Positions 61,501 to 64,000 of a stretch of 64,000 nt of DNA are shown here, in pieces. Each line of letters begins with the position of its first letter. The stretch's first letter is position 1. The position numbers and the translations under genes are program-made. The notes beneath the pieces are model-generated. The model was not told where the DNA came from, did not search any database, and saw only the letters and a list, made by a program, of their open reading frames with translations. The stretch is taken from positions 1,131,974-1,195,973 of the forward strand of contig NMRA01000008.1 of assembly GCA_002633005.1 (NCBI GenBank), in the 5' to 3' direction. The DNA comes from Phoronis australis. Taxonomy: Eukaryota > Phoronida > Phoronidae.

Positions 61501-63345
61501 GACAGTGGCCCTCCACTGATAAGCAGTGATTTACAATGTGATCAATGCATGTAGTCAACAGTGTAGAATAAGCCATTATCAGACATTCACAGTACAGAAC
61601 AGAGATAACCAACCTATCAAAATAAGCGGCTGTCCATAGTTCAAACACTGATAGTCAAGCACTGACTACATTATAAACAAGATCAGAGGTGAAACTAAAT
61701 GGTGCGTGACAATAAAAGTGTTTTCTGAATCCTCAATCAGGCCGGCAACCATTTGTCAGATTTTTATTTGCTCTCAAACAACAGAGAGATATAAGCCATC
61801 AATTTCCATTTTTACAAAAACCTCTCAAGTCTTCCTTTTTAAAGCTGATATCACTGTTGTGCGAAAGAAGATAAAAAATCTGAGACACGGTTCTTTTGGC
61901 CAAAGACCATAAAATAGGCATGAGAATTGATCTATACACCACGCAGAAGTCTTATGTTCAAACCCAAACGTCTAAAATCAAACGGACCAAAAATGGTTGA
62001 TAAAGACTTAACCCTGGAATTGAAATCACCCGATTCAGAAGTAAGCCTAGACAGGTCAACTAATCTTTATCTAACACCTATGATCTGCTGGCCACGAGAC
62101 AGCTGGGTTGTAAGAAGAGGGGGGTTAGTCAGGGGACACAGCGTTCCCCAATAAATTAATGCATTTGTAGCCTCAGGGGAAAAACCAAGGTTGCAAAAGA
62201 TTGGAGAATAGCGGAGTTTGCGACGAAAAGGGAGTGTGCTGGAGACACGGGGTGTATCTGATTTCGTGACTCTTGCTGATGGGCAGAAGACTGTATACGA
62301 ATATTGTGCTTACGAAAAATATTACCATGAAATTTGACGACTTTATGACTTTACTTGAAACTTTTGCTTCAAAGAGAAAATTAAACCACTTAGTGAATTG
62401 AAATTTGACCATAGACTTGACTCACATCAGTTCTTACCATGAAATTCTTTGGATTGTAAAATGGGTGTCGGTTATTTTCCAGTGCAGACAGTTGGTTGAC
62501 TAATTCCTCGACTAGAATCTAAAATGAGTAAGACAAGTTTCACACAACAGTTCCACAAACTACACACAACGATTTCAACTCTTACACCTTTCCAAAGAAA
62601 GTTTTCAAATTCAAAGCGCATTATGCTTTAAGCACATTTCTATTTCAATACTTTGTATCTCAGCAGAAACGTTAGTGTAGTTACACGAACATAATCTAAA
62701 ATACAAAATACAAAATACAATAAAGTAACTTTTCAGCTGATTAATAAAAATAATGCTCAAATCAGGGACGAATCCAGGATTTTGAGTTAGGGGGGTCAGG
62801 GAAGAGTATTAGCCACGATTTTGTCCGTCTGACATTCGCACCCCCGAACTGCCAAATGGGGGGCCATGGCCTCCTTGGGCCCCCTCTAAATCCGCCACTG
62901 CAAATAATGCATTAATAATTCTGTCAAGTATACAAAGCATGCTAATCTCATTGTAAATTACATAAACCCCAAAAAATCATACCAAATATTCAACCCAATG
63001 ATAAACAACTGCTAGAATTTAAAACATTTAAACATAGAAATAACAGACCTTTGAAAGTGACCTTTTTCCGTATATCTCCCTCAATTTCTTCTCCTGTAGT
63101 TGCATAACGTCTGTGGTGAGTCCATAGGCACACCTGAGATGTTCGCACAAGTTCTCCGGTTGTATTAGCGATGACGACTCATCGTTATCATTGACATCGA
63201 TTGGTACGCCTTCCAGAATGGGTTCGGAGATCTTGTGAGTGGTGAAAGTCTTCACTGTGGGGCTGAGGGGTGTGGTCGGTGGCTGAGGGGCACACAGTTG
63301 AGGGTACTGGGCACAAAGCAGAGCATGGCGCAGCACACTCAACTC
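15862..63345 (-). CDS. UNC13/Munc13-related MUN-domain protein, partial (5' end outside the window)
   Basis: About 24 exons give roughly 2,000 residues. Family knowledge: UNC13 proteins prime vesicles for exocytosis through the all-helical MUN domain, which acts on syntaxin/Munc18. Collinear matches to Munc13 MUN landmarks are seen: a block ending NWLDVMESHLQKLVL (52.4 kb), FSSSVVDLL...LCPTPE (47.4 kb; Munc13 has SCSVVDVF...CPDPQ), a segment with IYAD (44.5 kb), RINNLTCLL (26.7 kb; Munc13 LMNNTQQLR) and RLQPLTDFLNSHLR...FWVLMIE (23.6 kb; the MHD2 block). The order agrees throughout. Oddities: an insert of about 760 residues, probably disordered, splits MHD1. No C2 domain is visible after the MUN region, which instead has a Ser-rich tail and a helical C-terminal block. 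The frame fails to close once, beside the satellite at 20-22.6 kb. A separate gene lies in the 16.5-kb intron. Orthology to a particular UNC13 subfamily is not resolved. Confidence 0.7.
17799..17987 (-). CDS. UNC13-like exon, 62 codons, tail
   Basis: Acceptor TTTGTTTCCTAG, donor GAAG|GTAGGG. It is in phase with both neighbours. The sequence is rich in Ser, Thr, His and Pro and lacks C2-domain features. An alternative donor, ATG|GTGTGT at about 17815, would not keep the phase of the last exon. Confidence 0.6.
18776..19182. mobile_element. MITE-like inverted-repeat element, family A, copy 2
   Basis: It begins TTGCATGAAACAGTCCAAAA and ends with the inverse ATTTGGGACTGTTTCATGCA. The interior parallels the copy at 10272-10660 (shared phrases ATCGAGAGTGAACT and TTTAAGGACTAA). 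Non-coding, intronic. Confidence 0.85.
19310..19423 (-). CDS. UNC13-like exon, 37 codons
   Basis: Acceptor TTCTTTTTGTAG, donor GATG|GTAGGT. Only the frame starting at the third base is open, encoding a helix with IQGLAQTMLDKGLL and an acidic end. The exit phase 1 fits the next exon exactly. Confidence 0.6.
19548..19603 (-). CDS. Possible small UNC13-like exon, frame not closed
   Basis: CATTCCCAG at 19604 precedes 56 bases read as AEGVMYEMKKLVQLSS and then a donor AAAG|GTATTT. AEG could follow the missing Phe-His of the Munc13 turn. It enters in phase 0 but leaves in phase 2, whereas the next exon needs phase 1. Either this exon is wrong, another exon is missing, or the assembly has an error. 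Confidence 0.35.
20154..22590. repeat. 40-bp satellite array, about 60 units
   Basis: The unit is a dimer of two 20-base halves, CTGTTACCTAAGTAAAATTT and CTGTTATTCGACTAAAATTT. It is repeated almost without change for 2.4 kb. Variants (GTTC for ATTC, GTAACCTT) appear only in the last 220 bases on the right. The left edge is abrupt and directly follows an N at 20153, so the true array is probably longer. It lies within an intron of the UNC13-like gene. On the transcribed strand every unit contains TTTTACTTAGGTAACAG, in which an acceptor-like AG directly abuts a donor-like GTAA. Confidence 0.95.
22633..22716 (-). CDS. UNC13-like exon, 28 codons, adjoining the satellite
   Basis: Acceptor TATGTTACAG, donor GCG|GTAAAT, phase 0 to 0. 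It encodes a charged helix ending in AEIMLNCIA. In Munc13 this helix continues towards a conserved FHAGG-type turn that is not found in the following sequence. The donor lies only about 40 bases from the satellite array. Confidence 0.7.
23552..23740 (-). CDS. UNC13-like exon, 63 codons (MHD2 core)
   Basis: Acceptor GTTTCCCAG, donor GAG|GTAACC, phase 0 to 0. RLQPLTDFLNSHLR followed by FRCFLEQFWVLMIE matches the Munc13 MHD2 core (LQPIMDLLDSNL, then LKRVLKELWKLVM). Confidence 0.85.
24220..24540. repeat. Dispersed repeat family C, copy 1
   Basis: It shares ordered blocks with 53425-53925 and 59150-59525: GGTAATAACTATTA near the left, then a TTTTGCAGGAATGCTTTTG-type block, and CACTTACTTAGCATACAATA on the right. 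No long open frame is conserved between copies, so it is probably an old non-autonomous element. Confidence 0.65.
24801..24928 (-). CDS. UNC13-like exon, 42 codons
   Basis: Acceptor ATATCTTGCAG, donor AAA|GTAAGA. It completes the split Gly of the previous exon. After a flexible start it forms a helix with VKHLRQAVTSLLKVLAYK. Confidence 0.75.
25180..25227. repeat. 23-base tandem duplication
   Basis: CAGTAAAAATTCTCCATTTT-type sequence is present twice head to tail within an intron. Confidence 0.75.
26609..26753 (-). CDS. UNC13-like exon, 48 codons plus 1 base (NN motif)
   Basis: Acceptor TTTCAG, donor CCAG|GTAATC, phase 0 in and 1 out. MCTRINNLTCLLDILPQL corresponds to the Munc13 segment CILMNNTQQLRVQLEKM. 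Confidence 0.8.
29864..29869 (-). terminator. Candidate poly(A) signal AATAAA of the cytokine-like gene
   Basis: On the minus strand this hexamer lies about 740 bases after the TAG stop. No closer canonical hexamer was noticed. Another lies near 29672. Confidence 0.35.
30150..30192 (-). promoter_or_regulatory. AU-rich element cluster in the putative 3' UTR of the cytokine-like gene
   Basis: The transcript would read TATTTATTTG and TCATTTATTTT within about 40 bases, with further ATTTA pentamers between here and the stop codon. Overlapping AUUUA motifs mark unstable cytokine mRNAs. The region is AT-rich, so chance occurrence is possible. Confidence 0.35.
30607..30740 (-). CDS. Cytokine-like gene, exon 5: C-D loop and helix D
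   Basis: Acceptor CAATTTTTCAG. The two leading bases complete Arg166, then 43 codons to TAG at 30609-30607. It encodes SDIRRFYVLLCNVKRLVRNA, an amphipathic helix with one Cys, as expected for the last helix of a cytokine bundle. I found this exon by requiring phase 1 after exon 4. Confidence 0.7.
30607..38142 (-). CDS. Secreted four-helix cytokine-like protein (LIF/IL-6-type), nested gene
   Basis: Five exons with exact phases (intron phases 1, 0, 0, 1) give 209 residues, close to mammalian LIF (about 202). Residues 1-18 are a signal peptide (MRVVAVVVMWLTLVSA core), with likely cleavage before Ser19. Predicted amphipathic helices are A about 48-73, B about 112-133, C about 140-164 and D about 183-204. 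The A-B and C-D connections are long, as in long-chain class I cytokines. There are eight cysteines: 33, 76, 84, 101, 121, 138, 159, 194. Cys33, Cys101, Cys159 (VLC) and Cys194 (LLC in helix D) sit where LIF has paired cysteines. The only N-glycosylation site, NAT at 108, precedes helix B as in LIF. The short first coding exon with a phase-1 intron also occurs in LIF and IL6. Inferred role: ligand of a gp130-like JAK-STAT receptor. The FxxK motif of LIF-receptor ligands is not conserved in helix D. Another four-helix cytokine class is possible. Confidence 0.65.
31276..31429 (-). CDS. Cytokine-like gene, exon 4: helices B and C
   Basis: Acceptor CCATTTCAG, donor AGTA|GTAAGT, 51 codons plus 1 base. 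It encodes VVRLYNCLATFTHLVETNR (helix B) and QKMDELLAEIYSVLCDLK (helix C). The donor overlaps codons that read Ser-Lys-stop if the intron is retained. Confidence 0.75.
34068..34190 (-). CDS. Cytokine-like gene, exon 3: A-B loop
   Basis: Acceptor ATGTTTTCAG, donor AAG|GTTTGT (a weaker donor), 41 codons, phase 0 to 0. It contains Cys76, Cys84 and Cys101, and the glycosylation site NAT just before helix B. Confidence 0.7.
34500..34655 (-). mobile_element. tRNA-derived SINE-like fragment
   Basis: On the minus strand, TACTCGGTGGATCAG (near 34635-34621) resembles a pol III A box, and GCTTCAAGTCC (34590-34580) resembles a B box. The spacing is as in a tRNA, with tRNA-like arms between them, then an unrelated 3' part. 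It is too diverged to be a working tRNA, so it is read as a SINE head. Confidence 0.5.
34954..35080. mobile_element. Short inverted-repeat element, family B, copy 2
   Basis: It shares AAAAAGCAAGACTTCGCGA and the end CTACTGAACGCACGCC with the copy at 13838-13972. It lies in an intron of the nested gene. Confidence 0.75.
37340..37545 (-). CDS. Cytokine-like gene, exon 2: signal peptide and helix A
   Basis: Acceptor GAATATTTGCAG, donor GTT|GTAAGT, 206 bases, phase 1 in and 0 out. It encodes the signal peptide core, a dibasic pair (residues 23-24), a Cys-Gly-Arg-Gly-Trp segment and the Glu/Lys/Val/Leu-patterned helix A (VSEKVANKLAEIKHHVNQL). Confidence 0.75.
38130..38142 (-). CDS. Cytokine-like gene, coding exon 1 (13 bases)
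   Basis: ATG at 38142-38140 (A at -3), a second in-frame ATG at 38136, then donor AGAG|GTACGTG. It leaves one base that joins exon 2 to make Val and runs straight into the hydrophobic signal peptide. An overlapping frame starting at ATG 38227 (32 codons to the donor) fails, because it meets a stop in exon 2. Confidence 0.65.
38143..38310 (-). promoter_or_regulatory. Putative promoter and 5' UTR of the cytokine-like gene
   Basis: On the minus strand an ATAAAAAT stretch (about 38237-38229) could act as a TATA box, placing transcription start near 38205 and the ATG about 60 bases further on. GGGAATTTCA at 38303-38294 differs from the kappaB consensus by its last base, and GGGAAATCGG lies near 38255. 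NF-kappaB control would be normal for an inflammatory cytokine, but single near-matches in AT-rich DNA are weak evidence. Confidence 0.3.
41634..41690. repeat. Low-complexity AAT/AATGAT tract
   Basis: An imperfect trinucleotide tract in the large intron. An open frame across it is compositional and not a gene. Confidence 0.8.
42888..42978. repeat. Compound hairpin: 18-base arms around a 22-base palindrome
   Basis: ATATCAGGTCATATGGAC (42888-42905) is exactly inverted at 42961-42978. Inside it, 42936-42957 is a perfect 22-base palindrome centred on AATATT. It may be a short foldback element or a binding-site cluster, and is unlikely to be chance. Confidence 0.8.
43299..43442 (-). CDS. UNC13-like exon, 48 codons, just before the gene-bearing intron
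   Basis: Acceptor ATTTGCAG, donor CAG|GTAAGA, phase 0 to 0. It is His/Gln/Asn-rich and ends with ADRFEPINQQ. It splices in frame straight to the exon at 26609-26753, giving INQQMCTRINN, which fits Munc13 and skips the nested gene. Confidence 0.75.
44020..44108. repeat. 89-bp imperfect inverted repeat
   Basis: A left arm of about 40 bases (44020-44060) is inverted with few mismatches at 44071-44108, with a short loop. It is probably a foldback element in the intron between UNC13-like exons. Confidence 0.75.
44479..44577 (-). CDS. UNC13-like exon, 33 codons (IYAD helix)
   Basis: Acceptor CTTCTGCAG, donor GAG|GTAAGT, phase 0 to 0. TMDSVLCIYADNM matches the Munc13 segment with LLQYADIV at the end of MHD1. 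Confidence 0.8.
45760..45950 (-). CDS. UNC13-like exon, 63 codons
   Basis: Weak acceptor ATTGAAG, donor CAG|GTATTG. It completes the split Gly codon of the giant exon. A Ser/Pro/Gln-rich first half is followed by MAVARRDIYSKVIQ, which matches the Munc13 helix MRRFAKTISNV. Confidence 0.7.
45983..46307. mobile_element. Inverted-repeat element, family D, long copy
   Basis: It starts CAGTGACGGATTTAGG and closes with CAAAATCCTGGATCCATCCC. The same ends occur in opposite orientation at 62762-62900. It contains a poly-G run and no gene. The two copies differ greatly in length, about 325 against 139 bases, as expected from internal deletion. Confidence 0.75.
47359..49648 (-). CDS. UNC13-like giant exon, disordered insert (763 codons)
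   Basis: Acceptor TGTTTCCAG, donor CTTG|GTAAAT, phase 0 in and 1 out. It is rich in Ser, Asp, Glu, Thr, Gly and Pro with few bulky hydrophobics, so most of it is probably unstructured and may be phosphorylated. It contains a tandem duplication of about 70 residues (48255-48675). Only the last 50 or so codons regain a helical character, with SSSVVDLLVLIHRL and the LCPTPE motif that match the second half of Munc13 MHD1. One 2.3-kb exon among exons of 75-300 bp is unusual for the gene. Confidence 0.85.
48255..48675 (-). repeat. Coding tandem duplication inside the giant UNC13-like exon
   Basis: Two units of about 70 codons (about 48675-48475 and 48455-48255) share the ordered pieces AGKTS, ELDI, QEKS(I/V)TE, CVTE and PDQLV. 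Identity is moderate at both the protein and the DNA level, so the duplication is not very recent. Confidence 0.85.
51446..51463. repeat. (TAGAT)n microsatellite
   Basis: TAGATTAGATTAGATTAG, directly after (on the minus strand) the donor of the exon at 51477-51653. Confidence 0.85.
51477..51653 (-). CDS. UNC13-like exon, 59 codons, start of the insert
   Basis: Acceptor GATTCAG, donor AAG|GTAGTG, phase 0 to 0. After a short helix it turns Ser/Gly/Val-rich and leads into the disordered insert that separates the two halves of MHD1. Confidence 0.7.
52306..52411 (-). CDS. UNC13-like exon, MHD1 W-L-D block
   Basis: Acceptor TTTGATTAG, donor AAG|GTAAAT. It completes the previous codon as Asp. RPYFAKKSLNWLDVMESHL lines up with the Munc13 sequence around WFEPFVIQWLDENEE, one of the clearest family matches. 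Confidence 0.8.
53264..53352 (-). CDS. UNC13-like exon, 29 codons plus 2 bases (start of MHD1)
   Basis: Acceptor GGTTTCAG, donor TGA|GTGAGT. It encodes DLLMVSLAYRLHQLD, matching the Munc13 segment just before the EPFVIQWLD block. Confidence 0.75.
53425..53925. repeat. Dispersed repeat family C, copy 2, expanded by a minisatellite
   Basis: It matches the copies at 24.2 and 59.2 kb at both ends (GATAACTATTATGGCAACAA on the left; ACACAATATGGCGGACAAGT on the right). It is longer because of the 56-bp tandem repeat at 53615-53842. Confidence 0.7.
53615..53842. repeat. 56-bp minisatellite, four units
   Basis: GTACACAGGTACTAGACTAT restarts at about 53615, 53671, 53727 and 53783. The last unit has a four-base insertion. 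Confidence 0.9.
54120..54213 (-). CDS. UNC13-like exon, 31 codons
   Basis: Acceptor GCATTTCAG, donor ACA|GTATGT. It completes the previous split codon and ends in phase 0. The helix includes FYGYLMADVIALCEQ. Confidence 0.7.
55070..55143 (-). CDS. UNC13-like exon, 24 codons plus 2 bases
   Basis: Acceptor CTTTTCAG, donor AAAG|GTACGT, phase 0 in and 2 out. A single helix, LNVILMNIRDEV followed by a Tyr/Gln-rich stretch. Confidence 0.7.
55661..55702. repeat. 21-base tandem duplication
   Basis: TGAGTAAAGTAGATTGACAG plus C occurs twice head to tail, close to the 3' side of the exon at 55755-55942. Confidence 0.85.
55755..55942 (-). CDS. UNC13-like exon, 62 codons
   Basis: Acceptor TTTTCTAG, donor CTG|GTGAGT. 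It completes the split codon of the previous exon and ends in phase 0. It encodes two long helices with EWLHYYVERSFE. Confidence 0.75.
57174..57279 (-). CDS. UNC13-like exon, 35 codons plus 1 base
   Basis: Acceptor TTATTCCAG, donor GTTG|GTAAGT, phase 1 out. It encodes an amphipathic helix with WLHDQTGNFLNKMKRL. Confidence 0.75.
57300..57560. repeat. Imperfect minisatellite of GGTATACA / TGGAATGAAATGGTA phrases
   Basis: About 260 bases in which GGTATACA, TATTGTTATGG and GAATGAAATGGTA recur in varying order. The open frame across it (57028-57516, minus) is repeat-driven except where it covers the real exon at 57174-57279. Confidence 0.75.
58061..58213 (-). CDS. UNC13-like exon, 51 codons
   Basis: Acceptor TTTTCAG, donor GAG|GTAAGT, phase 0 at both ends. 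It continues the helical repeat with GELYQQIIYLQYLVEHYD. Confidence 0.75.
58686..58797 (-). CDS. UNC13-like exon, MUN N-terminal helix
   Basis: Acceptor TTTACCCAG, donor ATC|GTAAGT. It encodes LLKEFALRYGI, which resembles the start of the first MUN helices. Ends in phase 0. Confidence 0.75.
59150..59525. repeat. Dispersed repeat family C, copy 3
   Basis: It shares GGTAATAACTATTATGTCGA at the left and CACACAATATGCCTGACAAG at the right with copies 1 and 2, with a related middle (TGGCTGAATACTTTTGATG). Confidence 0.65.
59833..59996 (-). CDS. UNC13-like exon, 54 codons plus 2 bases
   Basis: Acceptor ACATTTCAG, donor CTCAG|GTATGA. The two bases left over are completed exactly by the next exon. 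It contains a Trp-containing helix (IMDLISKVWGHSL) and a Pro-rich turn. Confidence 0.75.
61265..61362. repeat. 49-bp tandem duplication
   Basis: AAAGTCTGTGTGTTTTTAAC and the rest of the unit repeat at 61314 without change, so the duplication is recent or an assembly artefact. Confidence 0.9.
62438..62518 (-). CDS. UNC13-like exon, 27 codons
   Basis: Acceptor CATTTTAG, donor ATG|GTAAGA, phase 0 to 0. It encodes a helix with LVEELVNQLSALE, then an Asn/Pro-containing turn. Confidence 0.7.
62762..62900. mobile_element. Inverted-repeat element, family D, short copy
   Basis: It begins TCAGGGACGAATCCAGGATT and ends CTAAATCCGCCACTG, the inverse orientation of the copy at 45983-46307. It lies in an intron between the first two visible UNC13-like exons. 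Confidence 0.75.
63049..63345 (-). CDS. UNC13-like gene, first exon seen
   Basis: Acceptor CCTCTCCAG and donor AAG|GTCTGT, 99 codons, phase 0 at both ends. A Pro/Thr-rich linker is followed by a helical block with LRCAYGLTTDVMQLQEKKLR. The exon is internal, since its acceptor implies coding exons to the right of the window. Confidence 0.7.
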
Positions 63346-64000
63346 CTGGAGAGGAACCAAAGAGAGATTTGCAAGAGGCAATGGTACCTGATACTCCGCA
63401 ACTTTAACAACTAGTCTACAATCATTGCTATATGTGACAAATTCCATACTAGCCATCATTTTTGTCGAAAACTGAAGCGATTTTACCATGCTTAGTGGAT
63501 ATGTCAATTTCTCATATGGGACGTTTACTCATCCACAACTATAGCCAATGTGTCGTCAAATGACAAGTCACAGACAAACAAACACAATAACCAGATGACA
63601 GACACTATCAGTCATTGAGCTAGGTGAATAACTAGATGCCAAAAAATTACAAATCACAAGAACTACTTTCAGTGCTGGTGAAGCTGGGTCTGCAGGAAAG
63701 TAAGATGAAACAGCAAACAACAACTTACTAAGAGATGTGAAGCTAAATTTTACCACTGTATTATTCACAATATTCAAAAATAATTGCCAAATACCCTTTT
63801 TCATTTCGCAAATTAAGGCTTCTGTGTGACTCCCATGGTTTGTCAAAACATACAATGATAGTAAGGCACAGAACACAAAAATCAAAGCACTTATTGCGTG
63901 CTGTTTATGAAAGTCTTACGAAAAAACGAAGAAATGAAATTTCACTTATCCACCATATTGACATTGTGTCTGAATTATTGAGATTTTACAGTAATACCGA
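63346..64000 (-). other. Intron upstream of the first visible UNC13-like exon
   Basis: No further exon could be fixed before the right edge. A possible 24-base microexon after TTCCTGCAG near 63693 has a fair acceptor but nothing to check its phase against. Confidence 0.35.

Larger units (their letters stand above)
49649..63048 (-). other. Introns between the 5' UNC13-like exons
   Basis: Non-coding apart from the exons listed. They contain two copies of repeat family C, several minisatellites and a family D element. The open frame at 50992-51252 (plus) is the only one with a protein-like look but has no partner exon. Confidence 0.4.

Noticed and set aside
63685-63720. 24-base microexon upstream of the first UNC13-like exon
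   Set aside because: The acceptor is fair, but without the neighbouring upstream exon the phase cannot be tested.

Overview
The window looks like nuclear DNA of an invertebrate animal. It has many small exons with GT-AG introns, AT-rich introns, dispersed inverted-repeat elements and no bacterial-style gene packing. The gene content, a UNC13-family gene and a class I helical cytokine with a LIF-like layout, suggests an invertebrate deuterostome, but the species cannot be fixed from the sequence alone.

Layout. Positions 1-9310 hold no gene I can support; 5960-7450 is a 452-bp higher-order tandem repeat. A plus-strand gene of unknown family runs from about 9382 to 11710 in two exons, with a perfect palindromic double E-box at its 5' end. 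From 15862 to beyond the right edge (last exon seen at 63345) lies one very large minus-strand gene, convergent with the first. About 24 exons can be joined, nearly all with matching splice phases, into about 2,000 residues. These align with the MUN domain of UNC13/Munc13 proteins, the factors that prime exocytic vesicles by acting on syntaxin and SNAREs. Its MUN domain is interrupted by a serine-rich, probably disordered insert of about 760 residues, coded by a single 2.3-kb exon.

The most interesting find is inside the 16.5-kb intron between UNC13-like exons 43299-43442 and 26609-26753. Five further exons on the same strand (38142 to 30607) do not belong to the UNC13-like protein. With exact phase agreement they build a separate 209-residue secreted protein: a signal peptide, four predicted amphipathic helices, eight cysteines, and a tiny first coding exon ending in a phase-1 intron. 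Helix order, loop lengths, the position of a glycosylation site and three cysteine positions all resemble leukaemia inhibitory factor and its IL-6-type relatives. I propose a nested LIF/IL-6-like cytokine gene. Its possible 3' UTR has clustered AUUUA motifs, and its upstream region has a TATA-like box and a near-kappaB site.

Repeats: a 40-bp satellite of about 60 units (20154-22590), beginning at an N, fills most of one UNC13-like intron. Several families of short inverted-repeat elements occur in two copies each, a roughly 350-bp dispersed repeat occurs three times in UNC13-like introns, and there are assorted minisatellites and hairpins. The join near the satellite is the one place where the UNC13-like reading frame does not close, so an exon is probably missing there.
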